DNA of 64,000 nt, from positions 32,392,303 to 32,456,302 of the forward strand of contig NC_091158.1 of assembly GCF_040958095.1 (NCBI RefSeq). The letters run 5' to 3'. The notes beneath the pieces were generated by a model. That model searched no databases, was not told the DNA's origin, and worked only from the letters and a program-made list of their open reading frames with translations. The translations under genes and the position numbers were made by a program. Positions 1-10,166 of this stretch are shown piece after piece (position 1 is the stretch's first letter; each line of letters begins with the position of its first letter). The stretch is from Procambarus clarkii. Lineage: Eukaryota; Arthropoda; Malacostraca; Decapoda; Cambaridae.

Positions 1-958
1 TTTGCCGATGATACGAAAATCGGTAGGGAAATTAATTTGGAGGAGGACTCACTATCACTTCAAGTTGATCTAGATAGGATTTTGAAATGGTCGAAGGATT
101 GGCAGATGCAGTTTAATGCTGATAAATGTAAAGTTCTGAGGTTAGGTAATGATGATAGGGTTACAAGATACGAGCTAGATGGTGTTGTGATTGCAAAGTC
201 GAATTTCGAAAGGGATCTGGGAGTTATGATTAGTAAGAATTTAAAACAAAAGGATCAATGCATAAATGTTCGTAATAAGGCAAATCGGACACTTGGATTT
301 ATTAATCGCAGCGTTAGTAACAAGACACCTGGTGTGGTTCTCAATCTATATCTTGCTCTAGTTAGGCCCAATTTATGCAGTTCAGTTTTGGTCGCCATAT
401 TATAGAATGGATATAAATTCACTTGAACGTGTCCAGCGTAGGATGACTAAGTTAATTCCCCAAATTAGAAATCTTTCATATGAAGAAAGATTAACAAAGT
501 TTAAGTTGCATTCACTGGAAAGGCGAAGAGTTAGGGGTGACATGATAGAGGTTTACAAGTGGGTGAATGGACATAACAATGGACAATGGACGTAACGTGG
601 TGGAGGTGGTGTCCCTCGATTGTTTCAAGCGCGGGTTGGACAAGTATATGAGTGGGATTGGGTGGTTATAGAATAGGAGCTGCCTCGTATGGGCCAATAG
701 GCCTTCTGCAGTTACCTTTGTTCTTATGTTCTTAACAAAGGGGATATTAATAGGGTATTAAAAGTATCAACACAAGACAGAACACGAAACAATGGGTATA
801 AATTGGATAAGTTTAGATTTAGGAAAGACTTGGGTAAATACTGGTTCAGTAACAGGGTTGTTGATTTGTGGAACCAATTGCCGCGTAACATTGTGGAGGT
901 GGGGTCCCTCTATTGTTTCAAGCATGGGTTAGACATGTATATGAGTGGGATTGGGTGA
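1..958 (+). pseudogene. reverse transcriptase C-terminus (CR1-like LINE), broken
   Basis: This would copy the element's RNA into DNA at the target site. Frame 1 starts at FADDTKIG, the RT active-site box, and continues through a thumb region with QVDLDRILKWSKDW. Near position 373 a small deletion shifts the frame, and the family's continuation (FWSPYYRMDINSLERVQ) is read in another frame up to about 579. After the nested insertion the coding sequence resumes at 735 (GDINRVLKVSTQDRTR), passes VVDLWNQLPRNIVE and stops at TGA 956-958. The frameshift and the insertion make it non-functional. Confidence 0.8.
580..733 (+). mobile_element. nested 5'-truncated copy of the same CR1-like LINE
   Basis: About 154 bp repeats the terminal coding and 3' UTR sequence found at 880-1028, including GCTGCCTCGTATGGGCCA and the TTCTTATG tail. 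It splits the host copy inside the codons for GHNKGDINRV. AACAA at 575-579 and 734-738 looks like a short target-site duplication. Confidence 0.7.
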
Positions 959-1028
959 TTATAAATAGGAGCTGCCTCGTATGGGCCAACAGGCCTTCTG
1001 CAGTTGCCTTTGTTCTTATGTTCTTATG

Positions 1029-1100
1029 ATGTTGGAGTGAGGGAGACTGGCTGGGTGTGGCTGCTCTCACTCGAGGTGTTCTGAATGTGTTCATGGCCAA
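1029..1100. other. left flank of the 24-bp minisatellite
   Basis: Unique sequence. GGTGTTCTGAATGTGTT at about 1073-1089 recurs at 1616-1632 on the far side of the array. Confidence 0.6.
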
Positions 1101-1610
1101 ATGCTCCTATTGGCCCATAAGAGGCAGCTGCTATTGGCCCATACGAGGCAGCTGCTATTGGCCCATACGAGGCAGCTGCTATTGGCCCATACGAGGCAGC
1201 TGCTATTGGCCCATACGAGGCAGCTGCTATTGGCCCATACGAGGCAGCTGCTATTGGCCCATACGGGGCAGCTGCTATTGGCCCATACGAGGCAGCTGAT
1301 ATTGGCCCATACGAGGCAGCCCCTATTGGCCCATACGCGGCAGCTGCTATTGGCCCATACGCGGCAGCTGCTATTGGCCCATACGCGGCAGCTGCTATTG
1401 GCCCATACGCGGCAGCTGCTATTGGCCCATACGGGGCAGCTGCTATTGGCCCATACGGGGCAGCTGCTATTGGCCCATACGGGGCAGCTGCTATTGGCCC
1501 ATACGGGGCAGCTGCTATTGGCCCATACGGGGCAGCTGCTATTGGCCCATACGAGGCAGCTGATATTGGCCCATACGAGGCAGCTGCTATTGGCCCATAC
1601 GAAGCAGCTG
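1101..1610. repeat. 24-bp minisatellite derived from the LINE 3' UTR
   Basis: About 21 copies of a 24-bp unit containing CTATTGGCCCATACGAGGCA. The unit is the reverse complement of the CR1-like 3' UTR at 670-703 and 968-1000. Variants CGAGG, CGCGG and CGGGG occur in runs, a sign of local unit amplification. The period is a multiple of three, so several frames are open across it. None carries a known domain. Confidence 0.9.
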
Positions 1611-2134
1611 CTACGCGGTGTTCTGAATGTGTTGATGGTGAATGTATATAGTGTGTAAATAGATTGTATATATACACAAATTAGCATGATACATAGTAAA
1701 TATGTGCTGCATATGTGTACACAAGTTTCATGCACGTAACACAGTGTCTACAGACAGTACGGATGTTGTACTGCGATATTATAGTGTACGTGTTCATTAT
1801 ACATTGGATTGGCACATAAAACAATGAAAATGTATTTGGAAAGGTGCGCAAAAAATGAACGAAAATATATTCGCGGCAACTCGCGCGCCCCGCCCCGAGC
1901 GCCCCACCGCCCCCGAGAGCTTACGGCACGGGCGCACAGGGAATGATGCCGTCACGCCCCAACTTCCGGACCCCATAGCAGCCAAAGTAAGTACAATTTC
2001 GACTTTTTTTTTACATACATATACTGAGGGAAGGGTTTTTGACACTTTAAAAAGAAAAAAGAATTTTTTCCAGAGAATTTATTTCCTGCGCACTGCGGGG
2101 GTGTCACATTTGGAGGCAACGCAGTTAAGGGGTT
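1611..2134. other. intergenic, no gene recognised
   Basis: AT-rich to 1850. A GC-rich patch at 1879-1935 is rich in GCGCCCC. Nothing coding is recognised. Confidence 0.5.
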
Positions 2135-2270
2135 ATCCCTCTGAAATGCCAATAGCGTATAATTTTGCTCCATCAGGGGTGCGCATAACACCTTAACCAC
2201 TGCACTGTGCCAAACGACAAATGCCATTCGCCAATTACTGCACCAACTGACAAAATTATTTTTTATTCGT
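2135..2270. repeat. dispersed repeat, copy 1
   Basis: About 130 bp is nearly identical to 3335-3465, which lies inside the Tigger element. Shared landmarks are GGGGTGCGCATAACACCTTA and CATTCGCCAATTACTGCACC. It may be a stray Tigger 3' UTR fragment. Confidence 0.75.
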
Positions 2271-2294
2271 ACACAGTCGAAGTGCGCTCGCGGT

Positions 2295-2525
2295 AGGTTG
2301 GGTACAAAATGGACTCTTAGGACCTCCAGTGAGAGGCAGCCATCTTGGAAAAAATTCCCAGAATGTCCTAGGGCTGCTGGCTGGGTTAGTACTGAGTGAG
2401 CAACAATGAGTGGCACATGCGCCTCTGGCTCCCAAACACCTGTCCAATGCGGTGTTGACTTGGGTACAAGATGGATTCCTGAGGTGTTTGCCAGATTGAA
2501 AAAAATTCCCAGCATTCCCCACAGT
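2295..2525. repeat. two diverged direct repeats of about 65 bp
   Basis: Segments near 2300-2367 and 2461-2525 share GGGTACAA(A/G)ATGGA and AAAAAATTCCCAG. Minus-strand frames here have no recognisable domain. Confidence 0.5.
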
Positions 2526-2617
2526 CATGGGTAGGCTCATATTCAAGGTAGCAACCATGTCGTATTCATCCATATCGAGCTCCCAGCCCTAGTCGGCCAT
2601 GTTTTTAAGAAGGCATA

Positions 2618-2830
2618 TTGCTTGAAGATGAACATGCCAGTGATTTTGATAACCCAAATCTGGAAAAAGACATAACACAGGTATCTGCTACTAGTGATAT
2701 GGATATTGAAGTGAACGATGTGGAGAGTGTGTACAGTACACAGCTCTCACAGCCCTGTCATGCCGGACTAGGTCATCACCATCAGTGGAACAACACAAAT
2801 GAATTTTTGTATGTTCCACTGAACATTTAG
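2618..2830 (+). CDS. short unassigned reading frame (70 aa)
   Basis: An acidic, serine- and aspartate-rich frame that ends in TAG at 2828-2830. No domain or splice signal is recognised. Composition resembles the disordered N-terminus of some transposases, but nothing following it supports that. It may be a chance frame. Confidence 0.2.
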   Translation: MLEDEHASDFDNPNLEKDITQVSATSDMDIEVNDVESVYSTQLSQPCHAGLGHHHQWNNTNEFLYVPLNI

Positions 2831-3334
2831 TGCCAAATGCAATTCATTTATACCATCCGGGAATTCGTTAGAGCGGGGTCTGTTAGAGTGATGATGCACT
2901 GTATTTGAAAAGAAAAAATGCAAGAATAGAGAAGTGATTGCAAATATTATTCAGCAGATATGTAAGTAATAAAATTTAGCAGATACTGTATATAAGTAAT
3001 AAAATTTACCAGATATAAAAGTAAATATAATAAAGAACAGAAGAGTGGGAAATTAGATAATTAATCAATTAAGATTTCTAGAGTAAACAAACTGAGATTC
3101 AAATAATTAATCAAATGGAATACAAATAATTAGCTAAGTTAAGAATTACATTAATATTGTAATACAGTGATACCTCGGTTTAAGAGTTTAATCCGTTCCT
3201 GGAGACAGCTCGTAACCCGAAGCTAATTTCCCCATAAGAAATAATGGGAAATGAATTAATCCGTTCCAGACTACCCAAAAACCTCACTTCAAACTAAATT
3301 TTATACTTAATTCAACTAAATCTACACTACAAAC

Positions 3335-3465
3335 CCTCTGAAATACAAATAGCGTATAATTTTGCTCAATCAGGGGTGCGCATAACACCTTAACCACTGC
3401 ACTGTGCCAAGCGACAAATGCCATTCGCCAATTACTGCACCAACTGACAAAAGTATTTTTTGTTC
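3335..3465. repeat. dispersed repeat, copy 2 (inside Tigger)
   Basis: Partner of 2135-2270. It lies in the non-coding segment between the left inverted repeat and the transposase C-terminus. Confidence 0.75.
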
Positions 3466-3540
3466 AGGTTATTACTTACCATTGGTGATGAATGCTGTAG
3501 GTGTATGGACGATGGTGAGGAGGGGAGAGGAGGAGAGGAG

Positions 3541-5329
3541 TTACTGTTTGGAAGAAGAGTCCCCTTCCATTATAACATCAGGCAGTGAGGACCTCTCAGG
3601 GGTGCATTCTCTGGCACATTTTGCCTGCATAACACTAGGTCCTGGTTGTGACTCACTGCTCGATGTTCTCACAACATATCTGTCCATGGAAGCTTGTTTT
3701 TCCCCATCTGCGCAAGATGTCTCTGTAGTGAGGCATCTCATTGTCATTGAAAAGATTAAGGCAACGGCCTACTACAGCTTTCTCTGGGTGAATCTTTTCA
3801 ATAAAAGTTTGAATCTCTTCCCACATCTGACACACCTTAATTTCTGCAGAAGGGACACTCGCTATTGCCTCATCCTCCTCCACTGGAGAATCATCAGCTC
3901 GGTCGTCTTGCTGTTCCTTTTGAAGGGCTTGGAGTTCTTCGGTGGTCAGTTCTTCGTTGTGTTCTTCCACCAACTCCTCCACATCACCATCCAATTCCAA
4001 GCCCATTTGCCGGCCCAGAGTAACAATTTCCTCAACAATAGGCACATCATTTACAGGCTCAAACCCCTCAAAGTCTTGTTCTGTCACACATTCAGGCCAC
4101 AATTTTTTCCAGCCAGAGATCATAGTTCTTTGAGTCACTTCTTGCTAGGCTTTGTCAACGAGTTTTAAAGCACTACAAATGTTAAAATGGTGTTTCCAGA
4201 ACTCTTTGAGGGTGAGGTTTGTGGCTTCAGTCACTTCAAAACATTTCCGGAAAAGTGCCCTTTCATAAAGTTTCTTAAAATTCGCTATGATTTTCTGGTC
4301 CAAAGGCTGAATTAGAGGAGTGGTGTTAGGCGGAAGGAACTTTACTGTGAGAAATTTATTGTATCTGGGCAACAAATCATCTTCCAAGCCTGGAGGATGA
4401 GCAGGAGCATTGTCGGGGAGAAGCAGGGCCTTGAGTGGCAAATGTTTCTCCTGCAGATATTTTTCTATGGCAGGGCACACCACTTCATTCACCCACAACA
4501 TAAAAAAAATCCTTGTCACCCATGTCTTATTATTAGCCTTCCACATCACACACATTTGGGTTTTCTGCACTTCATACTGTTCGAAAACCCTCGGATTTTC
4601 AGAATGATACACTAGCAAGGGTTTAATTTTCAAATCGCCACTCGCATTTGAACACAGCACAAGCGTAAACCTATCTTTCATAGGCTTGTGTCCAGGCAAT
4701 ACTTTTTCCTCCTTGGTAATGTATGTCCTCTTAGGCAATCTTTTAAAGAACAGTCCTGTTTCATCACAATTAAACACCTGTTGTGGTAGGTAACCCTCAG
4801 CCTCTGCAAACTCCTTAAATTCTTCAATAAATTTCTCGGCGGCTGGTTTGTCTGAGCTGGCAGCCTCCCCATGCCTCACAACACTATGAATACCGCTTCT
4901 TTTTCTAAATTTCTCAAACCATCCCCTGCTTGCCTTAAAGTCTCTTTCTGCACTCGTTCCAGGGGTTTTCTTTACAAGTTCTTCGTGCAATACTCTGGCT
5001 TTATCACAAATGATGGCCTCCGAAACACTATCACCCTTAAACTCCTTGTTGTGTATCCAAATTAATAACAACTTTTCCACTTCCTCAAGTATTTGTGGTC
5101 TTTGTTTCGTGATTGTTGATACTCCTTTTGCCACTTTGACACTCATAATGTCCTTTTTCTTGGAAAGTATAGTGCATATCGTTGACGTGGATTTGTTGTA
5201 ATGCCTACAAAGTTCAACAACACGTGCACCATTTTCATGCTTCCGAATGATCTCTTGCTTTTCCTCTATTGTCATCCTCACATGCGATTTCTTGCCTTGA
5301 ACCTTACCACTGGCTTTCTTGGGACCCAT
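3541..5329 (-). pseudogene. Tigger transposase, one nonsense codon and one frameshift
   Basis: A DDE/D transposase that would cut and paste the element in the nucleus. The start chosen is the ATG at 5329 (MGPKKASGKVQG), which fits TIGD1-like proteins. The order is an N-terminal helix-turn-helix (ENGARVVELCRHYNKSTST), a CENP-B-type second DNA-binding domain (SRGWFEKFRKRSG), and a catalytic core with Asp in VFNCDETGLF, Asp in LLLPDNAPAH and the third Asp in LIQPLDQKII. An in-frame TAG at 4145-4147 replaces the usual tryptophan after KLVDKA, and reading continues in the same frame. A frameshift near 3697-3712 separates the C-terminal tail, which ends at 3541. Only these two lesions were seen, so it is a young pseudogene. 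Confidence 0.9.
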
Positions 5330-5613
5330 TGCGATGTATATTATAACACATTTTATGCTCAAATAGCAAAAACTCCGAAAATAAATGGTAAATCCTTGTG
5401 AAGAATTCAGGTGGGATAGTCACTGGGTGCTAGGCACTGGCAAACTGAGTGGCAATCGCCGAGCCACCACATGCTAGGTCGGCCCGTATGCGTATCAACA
5501 AACTCGTATCCTGAGGCAACCCTCGTAACCCGATGCAAATTTTCCGAGCAATTCCTGCTCGTAACCCGAAAAACTCGTAACCAGGGACGCTCGTAAGCTG
5601 AAGTACCACTGTA

Positions 5614-7545
5614 CATGAATATTATATGGTAATAATACAAGATGGGCAAAGATATGCAATATAAACAGGTAATACACAGGCAAAAAAAAAAAGAGAGAAC
5701 AAAGTGAGAATTAGACAATTAGATTAAGATTATGAATAAATAAATGGATTCAGATTCAAATTAATTAATAAAAAAGGAAACATAATTAATCAAATTAAAA
5801 ATTCAGTAATCTCTTAAGATTGTAATACAGTAATATCATATGGTAATAAGACAAGTTGGATAAGGGTATGCAATAGAAACAAACACATATCGCCTGGAAA
5901 CACTGATGTACTTAAAGCTTAAGAATCCATTAACAATACTGGAATATTAGACAACAAACAAGACTAGTAGCTAATATTATTGGGCAGATATATAAGTGAG
6001 AAATTAAATTATTAATTTTTAATTCACAAAGTAATGAATTAAAGATTCAGATAATTTGACAAATTAAGAGTTCAAGGTTTATTACATTTTGGGAAATTGA
6101 AGTGTTAGTATCAACAGATAAATGGGTAAGTTGCAAATATTGTAAGGTAAGAATCTGATAACTAGACAAATTAAGCATTCAAAAAATTATTACATTTTAT
6201 AAAATTGAAATCTTTGTAGTAATAGTTATAAGAGGGTAAATTATATGTATTTAAAGCCATTGATATAAAAAAGAAGCATTTAGTAATTAATATATATATA
6301 TAAAAACAAAATTTAAATATGGTTAGGCTAGGTAAGGCCTGATCACTCATGTGTTACTCTCAACAATGATATTAGAAGTTCACTGACTTCCAGTTATGTC
6401 ACAATCAACAAAGAAAACCAGTAATTGTTGGACACTTTTGATTTCATGTCTTTTGCTGTTCTTTCTTAGCAATAATCGTTCCATTCCTGGTGTAGCACTG
6501 CTTGATAAGATTTGGGTTTTGTTTGTGAATATGATGCAGTCTGTAGAGGAGGATCAACGCTGCTGGTAAGGCACTCATTAATATAATATGATGCAGTCTG
6601 TAGAGGAGGATCAACGCTGCTTGGTAAGGTATTCATTAGTATCAAGATTGGTTTTATATTTGTAGCTGATTGAATGAGGTTTTACTTATCATTGGGATAA
6701 GCTAGTTTAGTGAGCATCTGCCTGGTGCTGTGGTGATTGTTTTTATCTATTCTGATAGATTTAATAGTACAGTATCATTAAAGTTTATCTCTGATGTAAT
6801 CAGTTGATGGGTTACACTCGAACAGTTTTGAACTTCTTGTTCTTCAGGCAGTTCAGTAGAGCTGATGATGAGCAAATCATGGAGTTTTTGTTAATACTGT
6901 TGTCTAGAGAACCTGAAACACTTATAAATTCAGTACTACCTACCTGACTACACATGTTGTATTGCATATTAATGGGTTATAAGCCAGTCCAAACATGGTA
7001 TAAGTATGGAATACTATAACTCTCATACTGGGTGGGGTGGATATTATGAGGGACTGGTGGCTCATAACAGTTGTCACTAACCTGTGTTGGTGAGTGTATT
7101 AATAATTATCACTTTCATGCTCCGATGTCGCTTTCCGGTGACATCAGTTTTTCTCCTGGGCTGTCTCGGATGATGCGGTCTGAAATCTTCCATTAAAATA
7201 TGTATTAAAAATTAAAATTTTAACTGATCAATCTGGGTGCGGTTTCAAAATGAGCACCTTTAGATTGCACACAATTTGATGCCAAAATGATAGACGTCAC
7301 ATGAAAATTGATGTCAAAACACTGGAAAGATATAAATAATTATGTGGTGATAAGCGTCAAAAAGTGTCCAAAAGTTAAAATATTTGTTAAAATTCTATTT
7401 ATTGTTTTATTATTATGGGGCTAGTTTTAAAATATGTGCCTTTAGATTATGCACAATTTGATACCAAAATGAAAGACGTAACACAAAAATTGATGTCAGA
7501 TCACTGGAAAAAATAGTTAGTATTCTAGTATTTCTTTTGTTTTTG
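5614..7545. other. AT-rich intergenic DNA with local duplications
   Basis: No gene is seen. Sequence at 5813-5853 resembles the Tigger flanks joined without the element. A tandem duplication of about 60 bp (GATGCAGTCTGTAGAGGAGG twice) occupies roughly 6528-6650. A diverged pair sharing CACAATTTGAT and ACTGGAAA lies at about 7252-7332 and 7443-7520. Confidence 0.6.
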
Positions 7546-7579
7546 GCTATGATGAATTGTTCTAAAATTAATGGTAATT

Positions 7580-7975
7580 ACTGTACTGTAGTGTATAGGC
7601 CGCTCCACATCCCCCTTATCCCCCCAGGTGGTCCCTCCCAATGCTCCCCTCTCTCCTGACACAACCCACCCACCCCACCCCCTCCTACACCATGCGCCTC
7701 GAGCCACAGCCATACGGGATTAATACGGTACGGCCCGCGGCCTGACTTTCATATCCGGACAATTCACTCCTTGTCTGGCTGACTGTCCGGATATTGCAAC
7801 ATCGGCAGCAAGTTAACCGGCCCAGATTTTTATCCGGACAAACACCTGATTTTCCGGCTCCTATGGACATTTTGGCCTGATATTGAGATAACTTTATCCA
7901 TTCACGATTTTGGCCGTATAAGGGCATTTTCAGGATATTCAAATCCCGGATAATCAAGTGCATACAGTAATTATT
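7580..7975. mobile_element. possible MITE or pogo-type terminal fragment
   Basis: This is a GC-richer segment with several ATCCGGA motifs. Its right edge reads, on the minus strand, TACTGTATGCACTTGATTAT followed by CCGG, a pattern seen at the ends of some pogo/Tigger-like elements. No matching left end was found, so this is tentative. Confidence 0.3.
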
Positions 7976-8142
7976 TTGTGTGACATGGCGTTGGAATTGA
8001 GCTGTGTTTTTATCATACCATAAATTTTGTGAGTATAGATTGTTGTTTTTTTCATTTTGTTTTTTTAACTGTTTTTCTTATATTTCAGTGATGGGAACAT
8101 CAGATCATTTGATGTTCCTAATTTTCTAATGGGAACATCAAA

Positions 8143-8495
8143 TCATTTGGGAATGCATGGGACGAGGGAGTGGGGAATGGTGGGGAAGACGAGGGGACGG
8201 GAGTGGGGGGATGGTGGGGACGAGGGAACCGGGGAATGGAGAATGGTGGGGAGGACAAGGGGACAGGGGAGTGGGTGATGATGAAGAGGATGAGGAGACG
8301 GGGGAGGGGGTAATGGTAGGGAGGTTGAGTTGACGGGGGAGTGAGAGATGGTGTGGAGGACGAGGGGATGGTGGAGTGGGGAATGGTTAGGAGGAGATGA
8401 GGGGGAGGACTAGGGGTCGGGGAAGTGGGAGTGAGGAATGGTTGGGAGGATGAGGGGACTGGGGAATGGTGGGGAGGACTGGGAGACAGGGGAAG
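8143..8495. repeat. purine-rich low-complexity tract
   Basis: Irregular GGGGA, GGTGGGGA and GGACGAGG repeats. The minus strand gives a proline/serine-rich frame that is a composition artefact. Confidence 0.7.
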
Positions 8496-8541
8496 GTTGC
8501 TGTGGCTCAACAACACACATGCGTTGTTGAGCCACAACAAC
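8496..8541. repeat. 19-bp hairpin
   Basis: Arms at 8496-8514 and 8523-8541 (right arm GTTGTTGAGCCACAACAAC) pair at 18 of 19 positions around an 8-nt loop. It closes the purine-rich tract. Its role is unknown. Confidence 0.85.
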
Positions 8542-8565
8542 GCGTGGCCAAGTACAGCTAGTAAG

Positions 8566-9137
8566 GAATAATGTATATTGGATTAATCAGTTCCAAACCA
8601 CAAAAATAAATACTGTATAGTTATACAATAATTAAATGGAATAAATGCTAACACACTACACTTTACCTGTACTTCGGAGAGTTGATGGCATATGTGGAAA
8701 CTAGTGAGGCAGAGGAAGAGAGATGTTCTTTGGCAGGGGAGTTCCCTAACATTAAAACTTCTGGAAGTTGTGCTTCTGATGTTCTTTCTCTTTCTCTTTT
8801 CTGTCTTTTTCTGTTTCCCTCATTACACTCACTGAATGTTTTCCTTACAAGAAACTTGTCCAAGGATGATTGTTTTTGCCTGTGTATTAAAATGTTTTTA
8901 AAGTGAGACATAGCATTGTCATTCAACAGATTTGTAACATAGTTTGTCAAGGTGATAATTTCAAGAAAAGGTTGGCACTTTCCCTCATTTTGCGCACATT
9001 TCTTTTAATAGAGAACTAGATTTAGGCATATCAAACTCTGTAACAAGAGGTACTCAGGTACCACTCTCATATTTAGCTATGAGATCTTTCTTTATCTGTA
9101 TCGTGATTCTAACCATTTTTCTTTTCGATTGGCTCAT
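8566..9137 (-). pseudogene. internally deleted Tigger-like transposase
   Basis: On the minus strand the ATG at 9137 begins MSQSKRKMVRITIQ, the N-terminus of a pogo-type helix-turn-helix, with stops soon after. The frame later resumes as LLNDNAMSHFKNIL and SSLDKFLVRKT, the C-terminal tail of the same family, ending near 8663. The catalytic core between them is missing. GGATTAATCAGTTCCAAACC near 8579 resembles Tigger subterminal sequence. It is a deletion derivative, not a gene. Confidence 0.7.
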
Positions 9138-9479
9138 ATCACAAACTTTCATAGGTGACTTATTTACAATATGAATATAAAAAATATCCAAGAGAAAAGT
9201 GTAGTAGGTTGTGCACTGAACAACCACTGCTATGGTGAAACTGATGCATCAGGGATGCGTGTTTACATCTGAATGCCAAGCAAACAGATGGATACCGAAC
9301 ATGAACACAGCATCTGAATACCGAAAAGTGCAAATTATGAGCAGTACAAATACCGAGGCTCATCTGTAAAAAGAAATTATGTAAATATTATGTAATTTGT
9401 GTTTGTAAATACAGTACAGTATTGTATTATTACTTTTGTTGTAAATTCTTCTAGCTTAACCAAATATTTTTTTCCACAG

Positions 9480-10166
9480 GATAACAACCCAGAGGAATGT
9501 TCAGTGTGTTTTAACAATTATGATGACAATCAGCTACGGCCTCGCACACTGCCTTGCGGACACACATTCTGCTCCCAATGTATTAACAATGCTATTAAGA
9601 ATGGGCAGCTGACCTGCCCCAGCTGCCATGCCCAGCATGCTGCCACAGCTGCTACTCAGTTCCCAATTAATTATGGTATGGAGGCCCTTATCAGAAAACT
9701 AAAAGGTATTGAGGTTGTACCAGGAAAACCCATTAAAGCTCCTGCAAGAGGAATCAGCAAGAAGTTACATTCCCTGGTGCAGGAGCAGAAGAGCATCAGC
9801 AGCAGCCTCATTACCAGCTGTGAAGAGGTACTGTCCCAGCTGGGGGAGTATCGGGGGCAGCTGGGGGACTGGAAGACTCAACACCTCCAGCTCCAGGACA
9901 GACTCTATGCTCTGGTAGAGCAGAACAAGTCAGCAATGAAGCTCTTGGAACTGGAGGATACCAGTGTGGTGGATATGACAACACAAGGAGAGGAAGGGAA
10001 GACTCAGCTGCAGGCCATGTTGGGGAGCCTCGACACAGTCAACACAGCACAGGAAGTATTCATGACCATCAATGAAGTTGACCAATGCAACATGGAGGTA
10101 GAAAATTGGCTCCAGAAGTGCCAGGAACTCTTCCCAGATGTCAAGACTGTCCACACCTCAGTGAAG
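9480..10166 (+). CDS. exon A: RING finger and coiled coil
   Basis: 229 codons. The RING pattern is C-x2-C-x15-C-x-H-x2-C-x2-C-x11-C-x2-C, starting at CSVC and passing LPCGHTFCSQC to CPSC, with all eight zinc ligands present. It is followed by FPINYGMEALIRKLKG, the linker style seen after TRIM RINGs. Then comes a Gln/Leu/Glu-rich stretch (about residues 95-160) that looks like a coiled coil. The exon starts after TTTTTTTCCACAG and ends at AAG before GTACGC. Confidence 0.85.

Larger units (their letters stand above)
1..1028 (+). mobile_element. CR1-like non-LTR retrotransposon, 3' end
   Basis: The window opens inside the reverse transcriptase at the catalytic FADDT motif and runs to the element's 3' terminus. 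The 3' UTR carries CTGCCTCGTATGGGCCA and ends in tandem TTCTTATG octamers (about 1010-1028), the kind of short-repeat tail known for CR1-clade LINEs. The 5' part lies outside the window. A second copy of the same 3' end is nested at 580-733. The clade call rests on the tail and the C-terminal peptide; Jockey or L2 relatives are possible. Confidence 0.8.
3165..5611 (-). mobile_element. complete Tigger (pogo-type, Tc1/mariner superfamily) DNA transposon
   Basis: The left terminus is CAGTGATACCTCGGTTTAAG at 3165. The right terminus, read on the minus strand, is CAGTGGTACTTCAGCTTACG, ending at 5611. Both match the familiar Tigger inverted repeat type. TA dinucleotides at 3163-3164 and 5612-5613 are the expected target duplication. 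Length is 2447 bp, normal for an autonomous Tigger. The single gene is on the minus strand. A related, unoccupied flank sequence lies at about 5813-5853. Confidence 0.92.

Noticed and set aside
1024-1735. Ala/Tyr/Gly-Pro-Ile repeat proteins on both strands
   Set aside because: The 24-bp minisatellite has a period divisible by three and no stops; no start context, domain or splice support.
1952-2573. Overlapping minus-strand frames of 105-187 codons
   Set aside because: They cross dispersed and duplicated repeats, share no domain, and the internal similarity follows the DNA duplication.
8118-8540. Pro/Ser-rich 140-codon frame
   Set aside because: Complement of the purine-rich low-complexity tract.
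9399-9479. ATG at 9399 as the start of the RING gene
   Set aside because: The segment ends in a pyrimidine tract and CCACAG, so it reads as intron; the true first exon was not found.
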